NCBI RefSeq assembly: GCF_020400825.1
Contig: NZ_JAINVH010000006.1
Span: 124,001-188,000 of the forward strand
Length of the DNA stretch: 64,000 nucleotides
Reading direction: 5' to 3'
Source: Streptomyces sp. HPF1205
GTDB lineage: Bacteria; Actinomycetota; Actinomycetes; Streptomycetales; Streptomycetaceae
Below the pieces are notes generated by a model. It worked only from the letters and a program-made list of their open reading frames with translations. It did no database searches and had not been told where the DNA came from. The first letter of the stretch is position 1. Every line of letters begins with the position of its first letter. This document shows, one piece after another, positions 7,639-15,636 of this stretch. A program made the translations under genes and the position numbers.

Positions 7639-8796
7639 TCAGAACTTGTTGCGCGGGGTGATGCCCAGCGACATCCCCGCGAGCCCGCGGGCGCGCCCGC
7701 CGAGCTTGCCCGCGATCGACCGCAGGGCGGCGCCGGCCGGCGACTCGGGGTCGGTCAGCGCCACGGGACGGCCCTCGTCGCCGCCCTCGCGCAGCCGCAC
7801 GTCGATCGGGATGCGGCCGAGCACCGGCACGGTGGTGCCCGTCGTGCGCGACAGGCCCTCGGCGACCCGGTCGCCGCCGCCGGTGCCGAAGACGTCGACC
7901 AGCTCGCCGCAGTGCGGGCACGGCATGCCCGACATGTTCTCGACCACGCCGACGATCTTCTGGTGCGTCTGCACGGCGATCGACCCCGCCCGCTCGGCGA
8001 CCTCGGCCGCCGCCTGCTGCGGGGTGGTCACGACCAGGATCTCGGCATTGGGCACGAGCTGCGCCACCGAGATCGCGATGTCGCCGGTGCCGGGCGGCAG
8101 GTCCATCAGCAGGACGTCCAGGTCGCCCCAGTACACGTCGGCGAGGAACTGCTGGAGCGCGCGGTGCAGCATCGGCCCGCGCCACACCACCGGGGCGTTG
8201 CCCGGGGTGAACATGCCGATGGAGATCACCTTCACGCCGTTCGCCGACGGCGGCATGATCATGTTCTCCACCTGGGTGGGCCGCCCGTCGGCGCCGAGCA
8301 TGCGGGGCACGCTGTGCCCGTAGATGTCCGCGTCGACCACGCCGACCTTCAGGCCGTCCGCCGCCATGGCCGCGGCCAGGTTCACCGTCACCGACGACTT
8401 GCCGACGCCGCCCTTGCCGGAGGCGATCGCGTACACCCGGGTCAGCGAGCCCGGCCTGGCGAACGGGATCTCCCGCTCGGCCTGTCCGCCGCGCAGCGAC
8501 GCGGCCAGCTCCCGGCGCTGCTCGTCGCTCATCACGTCCAGCTCGACCCGCACGGAGGTGACGCCCTCGACGCCGCTCACGGCCTCGGTGACCCGCGCGG
8601 TGATCGTGTCGCGCAGCGGGCAGCCGGAGACCGTCAGGTAGACGGCCACGGCGACCGCGCCGTCGTCGGCGATGTCCACGGACTTCACCATGCCCAGCTC
8701 GGTGATCGGCCGGTGGATCTCCGGGTCGTCGACCGTCGCGAGCGCGGAGCGCACGGCTTCCTCGGTCGGCGTCGGGCGGTACGTAGCGGTAGCCAT
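7639..8796 (-). CDS. mrp: Mrp/ApbC/NBP35-type P-loop ATPase, Fe-S carrier
   Basis: A 385-residue iron-sulfur cluster carrier or scaffold. Residues 10-90 form a MIP18 (DUF59) domain (VRSALATVDDPEIHRPITEL, LTVSGCPLRD). From about residue 115 comes the ATPase: Walker A GKGGVGKSSV, DADIYGHSVPRML, Walker B LLMDLPPGTGD. The CPHC motif (MSGMPCPHCGELV) that holds the cluster between two subunits is near residue 275. It converges on the upstream gene and is followed by a DUF1003 gene on the same strand upstream. The order tatB-mrp is conserved in actinobacteria. Confidence 0.92.
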   Translation of the reverse strand: MATATYRPTPTEEAVRSALATVDDPEIHRPITELGMVKSVDIADDGAVAVAVYLTVSGCPLRDTITARVTEAVSGVEGVTSVRVELDVMSDEQRRELAASLRGGQAEREIPFARPGSLTRVYAIASGKGGVGKSSVTVNLAAAMAADGLKVGVVDADIYGHSVPRMLGADGRPTQVENMIMPPSANGVKVISIGMFTPGNAPVVWRGPMLHRALQQFLADVYWGDLDVLLMDLPPGTGDIAISVAQLVPNAEILVVTTPQQAAAEVAERAGSIAVQTHQKIVGVVENMSGMPCPHCGELVDVFGTGGGDRVAEGLSRTTGTTVPVLGRIPIDVRLREGGDEGRPVALTDPESPAGAALRSIAGKLGGRARGLAGMSLGITPRNKF

Positions 8797-8828
8797 ACGA
8801 CGATGGTACGGCGGCGCGACGGGCGCCT

Positions 8829-9404
8829 TCAGCGACCCCGCCCGTCGGGTTCGTCACGGCGCGCGGCCGGCCGGCCCGTGTACACCCGCCCGTCGATGTC
8901 CTTGAGCAGGTCCTGCAGCTCGGAGCGGATCCAGTCGCGGGTGGCGACCTCGCCCAGGTTGACCCGCAGCGCCGCGATCTCCCGGGTCAGGTACTCGGTG
9001 TCGGCGATGCTGCGCTCGTTCTGCTTGCGGTCCTGTTCGAGGTTGACCCGGTCCCGGTCGTCCTGCCGGTTCTGCGCCAGCAGGATCAGCGGCGCCGCGT
9101 ACGACGCCTGCAGCGACAGCACCAGGGTCAGGAAGATGAACGGGTACGGGTCCCAGCGCAGGTCCGGCGGCGCGAAGATGTTCCACAGCAGCCACACCAC
9201 GATGACGACCGTCATCCAGACGATGAACCGCCCGGTGCCCAGGAACCGCGCGAACCGCTCGGAGAACCGGCCGAAGGCCTCCGGGTCGTAGGCGGGCAGC
9301 AGCCGCGGGCGCGGTGCCCGCGGCTGGTCCAGCCGGGTCCGCGGCCGGGGCGCCGCGCCCGCCCCGGGCTGGCGGATCGCGCGCTCGCGCTCCTCACCGG
9401 CCAT
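8829..9404 (-). CDS. DUF1003 membrane protein
   Basis: A 191-residue inner-membrane protein of the DUF1003 family. Two membrane helices are visible near residues 60-80 (FIVWMTVVIVVWLLWNIF) and 88-110 (FIFLTLVLSLQASYAAPLIL). The family signature LLAQNRQDDRDRVNLEQDRK and a long amphipathic tail follow, with a proline/arginine-rich head. Its 5' end overlaps the 3' end of the MgtE_N/CBS gene by 11 bases, so the two are co-translated. The family has no proven function; the constant pairing with a magnesium-sensor-like protein hints at ion handling. Confidence 0.88.
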   Translation of the reverse strand: MAGEERERAIRQPGAGAAPRPRTRLDQPRAPRPRLLPAYDPEAFGRFSERFARFLGTGRFIVWMTVVIVVWLLWNIFAPPDLRWDPYPFIFLTLVLSLQASYAAPLILLAQNRQDDRDRVNLEQDRKQNERSIADTEYLTREIAALRVNLGEVATRDWIRSELQDLLKDIDGRVYTGRPAARRDEPDGRGR

Positions 9405-10737
9405 CGGCCGCCTCCGTCATCCGCGTCTGCCGCTCGCCCGCCGGGCCGCTCAGGTCGTTCTCCCGCCAGTCCTCGGGCAGCAGGTGGTCCAGCACGTCGT
9501 CCACGGTGACCGCGCCCAGCAGGGAGCCGCTCGCGTCCACCACGGGCGCGGAGATCATGTTGTACGCCGCCAGGAAGCTCGTCACGGCGGGAAGAGGGGT
9601 CTGGGGGTCCAGGGGTTGCAGGTCGGTGTCCACGATCGCGCCCAGCAGCGTGAACGGCGGGTCGCGCAGCAGCCGCTGGAAGTGCACCAGGCCCAGGTAC
9701 TTGCCGGTCGGCGTCTCCTCCGGCGCCCGGCACACGTACACCTGCGCGGCCAGCGCGGGGGACAGGTCGGGGTTGCGGATCCGGGCGAGCGCGTCGGCGA
9801 CGGTGGCGTCCGGCCGCAGGATGATCGGCTCGGTGGTCATCAGCCCGCCCGCCGTCCGCTCCTCGTACGACAGCAGCCGCCGCACGCCCGCGGCCTCCTG
9901 CGGCTGCATCAGCGTCAGCAGCCGCTCCTGCTCCTCGGCCGGCAGTTCGGCCAGCAGGTCGGCGGCGTCGTCGGGATCCATCGCCTCCAGCACGTCGGCG
10001 GCCCGCTCCTCCTTGAGCTTGCCGAGGATCTCCACCTGGTCGTCGTCCGGGAGCTCCTCCAGCACGTCGGCCAGCCGGTCGTCGTCCAGCACCGCGGCCA
10101 CCTCGCCGCGCCGCTTCGGTGACAGGTGGTGCAGGACGTTCGCCAGGTCCGCGGGCCGCAGCTGCTCGAAGGTCGCCACCAGGCTGGCCGCGCCCTGGCT
10201 CTCCTCGGGCAGCCGGAAACCGGTCACCGCCGACCAGTCCACGGTCAGCGTCTCCCCCTTGCGGCGCAGCTTGCCGCCCCTGCCGCGCCGGACGAAGACC
10301 TTGTCGATCTCCCAGTCCCTGCGGGCCGGGAGCTGGACCATCGACACGTCGAGCACCGTGACCGGCTCGCCCTGCTCCTCCGCGCCGCCGCCCTCGCCCA
10401 CGGCCTCCTCCGGCTCCCGCCGCACCAGCCGCACCCGGCGGTCCAGCAGTTCGGCCAGCACCAGCGTCTCGGTCGGGCGCTGCTCGAAGCGGCGCATGTT
10501 CAGCACACCCGTGGTGATCACCTGGCCGGACTCGACGCCGGTCACCCGCGTCATCGGCAGGAAGATGCGGCGCCGGCTCACCACCTCGACGACCAGCCCC
10601 AGGACACGCGGCGGGCGGCCGCCCACCCGCAGCATCACCACGACGTCGCGGACCCGGCCCACCTGGTCGCCGTTCGGGTCGAAGACGGCGATGCCCGACA
10701 GGTGGGAGACGAAGACCCGGGGGGCGCCAGCGACCAT
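9394..10737 (-). CDS. soluble PRC-barrel/MgtE_N/CBS protein, not a transporter
   Basis: A 447-residue protein built from magnesium-sensing parts but with no membrane domain. Residues 5-80 form a PRC-barrel-like segment (VFDPNGDQVGRVRDVVVMLR). Residues 215-320 are an MgtE_N superhelix (ADLANVLHHLSPKRRGEVAA, DVLEAMDPDDAADLLAELPA). Residues 325-430 are a CBS pair (MTTEPIILRPDATVADALAR, AVTVDDVLDHLLP). MgtE transporters add about five C-terminal helices, absent here. It is annotated in many genomes as a magnesium transporter, which the sequence contradicts. It is probably a regulatory sensor acting with DUF1003 and perhaps CorA; this is inference. Confidence 0.88.
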   Translation of the reverse strand: MVAGAPRVFVSHLSGIAVFDPNGDQVGRVRDVVVMLRVGGRPPRVLGLVVEVVSRRRIFLPMTRVTGVESGQVITTGVLNMRRFEQRPTETLVLAELLDRRVRLVRREPEEAVGEGGGAEEQGEPVTVLDVSMVQLPARRDWEIDKVFVRRGRGGKLRRKGETLTVDWSAVTGFRLPEESQGAASLVATFEQLRPADLANVLHHLSPKRRGEVAAVLDDDRLADVLEELPDDDQVEILGKLKEERAADVLEAMDPDDAADLLAELPAEEQERLLTLMQPQEAAGVRRLLSYEERTAGGLMTTEPIILRPDATVADALARIRNPDLSPALAAQVYVCRAPEETPTGKYLGLVHFQRLLRDPPFTLLGAIVDTDLQPLDPQTPLPAVTSFLAAYNMISAPVVDASGSLLGAVTVDDVLDHLLPEDWRENDLSGPAGERQTRMTEAADGR

Positions 10738-11076
10738 TCGGGCCTCCTGCTTCCAGCGGGTTCAGCGGCGTTCAGCGGCGTTCGGCGGGGTCGAGCGGGT
10801 CCGTCCCGGGGGAGGGGCTCGGCTCCCTCGGCTTCTCCTGCCCGGCATGCACCTGGCCCGCGCCTGGCTCCTGCCCGGCGTCCGCCCGGCTCCGGCAAGG
10901 GCGTGCCGTCCCCACCCGGTCCTTGCGCTCACCCTACCTCCGGCGGATCTTGTCCGCCCTCCGCCGGGGGTGGCAGGCTCGGGGACCGCCGCCCCCTCGG
11001 GGTCCTCCCGGCGGGCCGCGGCGCCGGCGGTACCGTAGCCTCGCCCGCCGTACCGCCACTTCCGCAGGAGGCGCCT
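10738..11076. other. divergent intergenic region
   Basis: These 339 bases separate divergent genes. A short direct repeat of TTCAGCGGCG near 10760-10785 is visible. The lipoprotein side ends with an AGGAGG ribosome site at about 11066. No gene was found. Confidence 0.5.
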
Positions 11077-11799
11077 GTGCGTTTCGCCGGCCGTTCGTCC
11101 GCCGCGACAGCGGGGGTGCTCGCCGCCGTGGGCCTGCTGAGCGGGTGCCTCGGGTTCGGGGGCGACCCCGACGCCGGTACGAACGGGGTGGGCAAACTGC
11201 CGCCCACGACCATCGAGGCGAGGGCGGTCGCCGCGGCGCGGACGGCCACCGCGGTCCACCTGGCCGGGACGGTGGTCAGCAACGGCCGCACGTACCGCCT
11301 GGACATGCGGCTGCGGGCCAACGGCGGGGTCGGCGAAGTGACCAGCCAGAGCTCGACGTTCCAGCTGCTGCGCGTCGACTCGGCGCTGTACCTGAAGGCG
11401 AACGCCGACTTCTACGCCTCCTCCGGCTCCAAGGACGCCTCCGCGGCCGCCGCCGAGCTCAGCGGGAAGTACGTGAAGGTCCCCCAGGGGGACCCGGCGT
11501 ACGCCCAGTTCAGCGGTTTCACGGACAAGAAGGTCCTGCTGTCCGGCCTGTTCGTGCTCGACGGGGCGCCGAAGCTCGGCCCGCACCGCAAGGTGGACGG
11601 CGCCCGCACGGTCGCCGTCGACGGCGAGAAGGGCGGCTCGCTCGACATCGCCCTGAAGGGCACCCCTTACCCGCTGCGCTACCAGCGCGCGGGCGGCTCC
11701 GGCACGCTCATGCTGTCGGACTGGAACGACGACTTCTCGCTGGCCGCCCCCGGCCGCTCCGCCGTCGTCGACTACGGCAAGTCCCTCGGCCGCTCCTGA
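11077..11799 (+). CDS. LppX/LprG-like lipoprotein
   Basis: A 240-residue exported lipoprotein. The signal ends in the lipobox LLSGC (cysteine near residue 24). The mature part resembles the LppX/LprAFG half-barrel, which carries lipids or glycolipids in mycobacteria: VHLAGTVVSNGRTYRLDMRL strand pair, then QSSTFQLLRVDSALYLKANA, and late beta strands (LDIALKGTPYPLRYQ). The GTG start is 6 bases after AGGAGG. In Streptomyces the cargo is unknown. A second protein of similar plan lies at 49968-50864. Confidence 0.82.
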   Translation: MRFAGRSSAATAGVLAAVGLLSGCLGFGGDPDAGTNGVGKLPPTTIEARAVAAARTATAVHLAGTVVSNGRTYRLDMRLRANGGVGEVTSQSSTFQLLRVDSALYLKANADFYASSGSKDASAAAAELSGKYVKVPQGDPAYAQFSGFTDKKVLLSGLFVLDGAPKLGPHRKVDGARTVAVDGEKGGSLDIALKGTPYPLRYQRAGGSGTLMLSDWNDDFSLAAPGRSAVVDYGKSLGRS

Positions 11800-11827
11800 C
11801 CGCCCGCCCGGCCTCCCGCCGGCCCGG

Positions 11828-12349
11828 TCATCCCCGCGAACCCCGGGGTTCCTTGGACGTACGGGAGCGGCGGGCGAGCAGGCGCGGCAGGGCCGCCGGG
11901 ACCGGGTGCCGGGTCGTCACGGGCGTGGGCACGGGAGCGGCCGCGCCGGAGCCGCCGGGCATCGCGCCCGGGTACTCGGTGGGGGAGCCCTCGGGGGTGA
12001 GCCGGTACAGGGCGCAGTCGCGGGCCCACCGCTCGGTCATCCGCTCGGCGTCCGGCGCGTTGAGCCGCCTGCCCTTGAGCTCGGCCGCCGCCGCCTCCCA
12101 CTCGGGGGAGTGCGGCGCGAGCAGCCGCACCCGGCCGACCCAGGTCACCAGCCGGCCGCCCTTGTCCTTGGACCGTACGGTCACGCTCGCCGTGCCGCCG
12201 TCGGACAGCCCCGGCAGCGGCTGTTCCCCCGGCCCGCCCAGCACGCACATCGCGCCGTCCACCCAGGCGTGCCACACGGCCCGCCCGTCGATCCACACCA
12301 GGCCGGACTTCTTGGTGGCCTCCTCGACCAGGGCGCCGTGCGTCGTCAT
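11828..12349 (-). CDS. conserved hypothetical protein (split-barrel-like?)
   Basis: A 173-residue protein without signal or membrane segment. The first 120 residues look folded (KSGLVWIDGRAVWHAWVDGA, GTASVTVRSKDKGGRLVTWV, ERWARDCALYRLTPEG). The last 50 are Pro/Ala/Arg-rich and probably disordered. The alternation of short strands and the WHAWVDGAMCVLGGPGEQ turn recall FMN-binding split barrels, but I see no certain cofactor motif. It converges on the lipoprotein gene and diverges from the EamA exporter. Function unknown. Confidence 0.75.
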   Translation of the reverse strand: MTTHGALVEEATKKSGLVWIDGRAVWHAWVDGAMCVLGGPGEQPLPGLSDGGTASVTVRSKDKGGRLVTWVGRVRLLAPHSPEWEAAAAELKGRRLNAPDAERMTERWARDCALYRLTPEGSPTEYPGAMPGGSGAAAPVPTPVTTRHPVPAALPRLLARRSRTSKEPRGSRG

Positions 12350-12461
12350 GCCTTCACCCTAGTGCGGCGACAGGTGCCCGGCCGCGCCGTGCGCCGTTCG
12401 GAGCTCCTACGCTGAGGAGCCGGCCGGCGGACCCGCCGGCGACCCCGTGACGAGGAGTACC

Positions 12462-13472
12462 GTGACCGCGCCCCAGCCCGCCGCCGACGGCCGTGCGGCC
12501 CCTGGCCGTGCCTCCGTGCCGGCGGCGCCGACGGCGGCGGGTGCTCCGACGGGGCCCGGCCGGTCGCTGGACCTCGCCCTGCTGGGCGTGGCCGTCGCGG
12601 GCGTGTCCATGTCCGCGCCGCTGATCGCCGCGACCGCCGCGCCCGCCCTCGCCATCGCCTTTTGGCGCAACGCCCTCGCCGTCGGCGTACTCGCCCCCCT
12701 CGCGCTGTGGCGCCACCGCGCCGGGCTGCGGGGGATGGGCCGCCGGGCGGTGGGCCTGTCCGTCCTGTCCGGGGTCCTGCTGGCGCTGCACTTCGGGCTG
12801 TGGCTGCCGAGCCTGGGCATGACCTCGGTCGCGGCGTCCACCGCGCTCGTGACGACCACCCCCGTCTGGACCACCCTGATCCTTCGGGTACGCGGCCACC
12901 GCCCGCCGGGCGCGGTGTGGGCGGGCACGGCCCTGGCGTTCCTCGGCGTACTGCTGCTCACCGGCGTCGACCTGTCGACCGGCGCCCGCGCCCTGGCCGG
13001 CGACGCCCTCGCGCTGGGCGCCGGACTGGCCGCGGCCTGCTACGTCCTGCTCGGCGCGGAAGTACGCGCGGCGGCGAGCACCACCGCGTACACGTTCGTC
13101 TGCTACGGCACCACGGCCGTCGTCCTGCTGGCCGTCTGCCTGGTGGGCGGCTCGCCGCTCGGCGGCTGGCCGGGAGGGACCTGGCTGAAGATCGCCGCCC
13201 TGACGGCGGCCGCCCAGCTCCTCGGGCACTCGCTGCTCAACCGGGTGGTACGCGGCCTGGGTCCGTCCGTCACCTCGACGGCGACGCTGCTGGAGTCACC
13301 GGGCGCGGCCCTGGTCGCCGCCCTGTGGCTGGGCCAGACCCCGCCGGCCGCCGCGTACCCGGCGCTCGCGGTCGTCCTGGCCGGCCTGGCCCTGGTGGTC
13401 CTGGCCGGCCGCCGCGGGGAGCGGGCTGGGGCGCAGGCGCCGGCCGCGGCGCCCGGGGCCCGGCGCCCGTAG
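12462..13472 (+). CDS. EamA/DMT-family exporter
   Basis: A 336-residue drug/metabolite transporter family membrane protein with about ten helices in two EamA repeats. Examples are LDLALLGVAVAGVSMSAPLI with the following helices, and the second repeat beginning LAGDALALGAGLAAACYVLL. A hallmark is the FWRNALAVGVL segment after the first helix. The N-terminal 35 residues are Ala/Pro-rich and cytoplasmic. GTG at 12462 has GAGGAG 3 to 4 bases upstream; a GTG 15 bases earlier lacks one. Substrate unknown; family members export amino acids, amines or metabolites. Confidence 0.88.
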   Translation: MTAPQPAADGRAAPGRASVPAAPTAAGAPTGPGRSLDLALLGVAVAGVSMSAPLIAATAAPALAIAFWRNALAVGVLAPLALWRHRAGLRGMGRRAVGLSVLSGVLLALHFGLWLPSLGMTSVAASTALVTTTPVWTTLILRVRGHRPPGAVWAGTALAFLGVLLLTGVDLSTGARALAGDALALGAGLAAACYVLLGAEVRAAASTTAYTFVCYGTTAVVLLAVCLVGGSPLGGWPGGTWLKIAALTAAAQLLGHSLLNRVVRGLGPSVTSTATLLESPGAALVAALWLGQTPPAAAYPALAVVLAGLALVVLAGRRGERAGAQAPAAAPGARRP

Positions 13473-13475
13473 CGC

Positions 13476-14609
13476 CTACAACCAGCCGTTGCGGCGGAAG
13501 CCGCGGTGGATGGCGTAGCAGATGGCCAGGATGCCGACCAGGGTGGCCGGGTAGCCGTAGGTCCAGTGCAGTTCGGGCATGTGCTGGAAGTTCATCCCGT
13601 ACACCCCGGTGATCATCGTCGGCACGGCCAGGATGGCCGCCCAGGCGGTGATCTTGCGCATGTCCTCGTTCTGCACGACGGTGGCCTGGGCGAGGTTGGC
13701 CTGCAGGATCGAGTTGAGCAGGTCGTCGAAGCCGGTGACCTGCTCGTGCACGCGGGCCACGTGGTCCGCGACGTCCCTGAAGTACTTCTGGATCTCCGGG
13801 TCGATCAGCCGCATCGGCCGCTCGCCGAGCGTCTGCATGGGCCGCAGCAGCGGTGACACCGCCCGCTTGAACTCCAGCACCTCGCGCTTGAGCTGGTAGA
13901 TCCGGCCCGCGTCGCCGCCGCGCGAGGCCTTGCCGTCCTGCGCGGAGAAGACGTCGATCTCGACCTCCTCGATGTCGTCCTGCACGGCCTCGGTGACGGC
14001 CAGGTAGTCGTCCACCACCTGGTCGGCGATGGCGTGCAGGACCGCCGAAGGGCCCTTGGCCAGCAGTTCCGGGTCGTCCTCCAGCCGGTGCCGCAGGGCG
14101 CGCAGCGAGCCGTGGCCGCCGTGCCGGACGGTGATCACGAAGTACCGGCCGGTGAAGACCATCACCTCGCCGCTCTCCACCACCTCGCTGGTGGAGGTGA
14201 GTTCGGCGTGCTCGACGTACCTGATGGTCTTGAAGACGGTGAACAGCGAGTCGTCGTACCGCTCCAGCTTCGGCCGCTGGTGGGCGTGCACCGCGTCCTC
14301 CACGGCCAGCGGGTGCAGGCCGAACTCCTCGGCGATGCCCGCGAACTCCTGCTCGGTCGGCTCGTGCAGCCCGATCCACACGAAGCCCTCGCTGCCGTCG
14401 CACGCCTCGGGGGTCCGGCCCGCGCGCACGGACGCCAGCGCCTCGCGCACGTCGAGGGTGTCGGAGCAGCGCACGCCGTCGCGGTACACGGCGCAGTCCA
14501 CGATCGCGCTCGCGGCGCCGGCGGCGGGAGTCGGGCCGTAGTCGTAGGACACGGTGTTCTTGCGCAGCGCGGGACGGACGACAGCGCGCAGATCACGGAT
14601 CATCGACAT
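13476..14609 (-). CDS. corA: CorA-family magnesium/divalent cation transporter
   Basis: A 377-residue CorA channel-transporter. A large cytoplasmic funnel domain (EEFGLHPLAVEDAVHAHQRP, then a long coiled helix through DAGRIYQLKREVLEFKRAV) is followed by two C-terminal membrane helices. The universal YGMNF motif sits at the end of the first one. A short basic tail (HRGFRRNGWL) ends the chain. The ATG at 14609 is 5 bases after AAGGAGC; the longer frame to 14651 lacks a site. It forms pentamers that gate on internal magnesium. It converges on the EamA gene. A short leader ORF lies 190 bases upstream. Confidence 0.93.
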   Translation of the reverse strand: MSMIRDLRAVVRPALRKNTVSYDYGPTPAAGAASAIVDCAVYRDGVRCSDTLDVREALASVRAGRTPEACDGSEGFVWIGLHEPTEQEFAGIAEEFGLHPLAVEDAVHAHQRPKLERYDDSLFTVFKTIRYVEHAELTSTSEVVESGEVMVFTGRYFVITVRHGGHGSLRALRHRLEDDPELLAKGPSAVLHAIADQVVDDYLAVTEAVQDDIEEVEIDVFSAQDGKASRGGDAGRIYQLKREVLEFKRAVSPLLRPMQTLGERPMRLIDPEIQKYFRDVADHVARVHEQVTGFDDLLNSILQANLAQATVVQNEDMRKITAWAAILAVPTMITGVYGMNFQHMPELHWTYGYPATLVGILAICYAIHRGFRRNGWL

Positions 14610-14981
14610 GGCAAGCTCCTTCACGGACTGGCCGACGGCATGGCGCCGCACTGAATTGCTGAGCTGGGATCACGTGCACGGCAGACAGGTGCACGACAGG
14701 CAGTTCAGGGCGCTCTTCCGGGCGGCGGTGGTCCGCGGACAAGCCGTCGCATCCCGCGTTTCACGGCCCGCAGGCCGGGTATTCAGGGCGGGGGCTCAGC
14801 TCGCGGGGTGGCGCGCGGAAGAGCTGTTGGTACTGCACGGTCGACTCGGATCCATGTCAGTCCCCACCTCCTCCGGCCGATCCCCGCTGGGGGATGTGTC
14901 GCGTGAACGCCCCACTGTAACAAGTGCCCGGGGCTCCCAGGCCGCGCTTTGCGTGTTCGATACGGGTTCTATGCTCCCCGT
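14610..14981. other. corA leader / divergent promoter region
   Basis: These 372 bases lie between corA and the SUFU gene. They hold a possible 19-codon leader ORF on the minus strand and a leaderless-type promoter on the plus strand, listed separately. Confidence 0.55.
14796..14855 (-). CDS. possible corA leader peptide, 19 codons
   Basis: An ATG preceded by GGAGGAGG about 11 bases upstream opens MDPSRPCSTNSSSARHPAS and stops. It ends 187 bases before corA. Enteric corA is known to be controlled by a short leader ORF (corL) through Rho-dependent termination, so a similar device is conceivable here. No conservation data are available to me; it may be chance. Confidence 0.3.
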   Translation of the reverse strand: MDPSRPCSTNSSSARHPAS

Positions 14982-14982
14982 A
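14948..14982 (+). promoter_or_regulatory. leaderless promoter of the SUFU-domain gene
   Basis: A -35-like TTTGCG (14948-14953), a 16-base spacer and a -10 TATGCT (14970-14975) put the transcription start on the A of the ATG at 14982. No ribosome site precedes that ATG, so the mRNA is probably leaderless. Confidence 0.55.
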
Positions 14983-15566
14983 TGGCAGATGTTCTGGCCC
15001 GGGTCGAGACGCACCTGCGTGCCGCCCTCGGTGCGCCCGACGCGCGCGCCGCCGTCACCTTCCTCGGCGCGGAACGCATCGAGGTCCTCCGCTTCACCAC
15101 CTCCGGCCTGCGGCGATACGTCACCCTCGGGATGTCCGCGCGGCCCATGACCGACCCGCTGGCCACGGTCTCCGACCCCGTACGCGGCCCCCGCGCCGAA
15201 CTCGTGCTGTCGGTGCGGGCCGGCGGCGCCGACACCGACCAGGTGCTGCGCCCGCTCACCGTCCTGGCCGCGTCCCCGCAGGTGGAGGGCGTGGTCGTGG
15301 CCCCCGGCAACTCCCTCGACGTCGGCGAGCCGCTGTGGCCCGGCGCGCCCTTCGCCGCCGTTCTCGTCGCGGAGGGCGGCGGCCTCGTCCCCGACCTCGC
15401 GCTGGACGAGCCGATGGACCCGGTGCGGTTCCTGCCCCTCCTGCCGATGACGCCGAACGAGGCCGCCTGGAAGCGGGTGCACGGCGCCGCCGCCCTGCAG
15501 GAGCGGTGGCTGACGCAGGGCGTCGACCTGCGCGATCCCCTGCGGGGCGGGGTCGCGCTGACGTAG
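14982..15566 (+). CDS. suppressor-of-fused (SUFU) domain protein
   Basis: A 194-residue protein of the bacterial SUFU-like family. Recognisable parts are VETHLRAALG at the start, the GAERIEVLRFTTSGLRRYVT strand pair, RAELVLSVRAGG, and the ending LLPMTPNEAAWKRVHGAAAL. In bacteria these are often toxin-immunity or unknown proteins. No toxin gene is next to it. The ATG lies 7 bases after a -10 box, so a leaderless message is likely. It converges on the MFS transporter. Role unknown. Confidence 0.82.
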   Translation: MADVLARVETHLRAALGAPDARAAVTFLGAERIEVLRFTTSGLRRYVTLGMSARPMTDPLATVSDPVRGPRAELVLSVRAGGADTDQVLRPLTVLAASPQVEGVVVAPGNSLDVGEPLWPGAPFAAVLVAEGGGLVPDLALDEPMDPVRFLPLLPMTPNEAAWKRVHGAAALQERWLTQGVDLRDPLRGGVALT

Positions 15567-15636
15567 CCGCTCCGGGGACGGGCCGGCGGCGGTCCCGCAC
15601 GGTCCCGGACCGGTCCCGGCCCGCCCGCGCGGGCGC

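Noticed and set aside
9394..10737. Calling this a magnesium transporter
   Set aside because: No membrane helices are present; only the sensing domains of MgtE are found.
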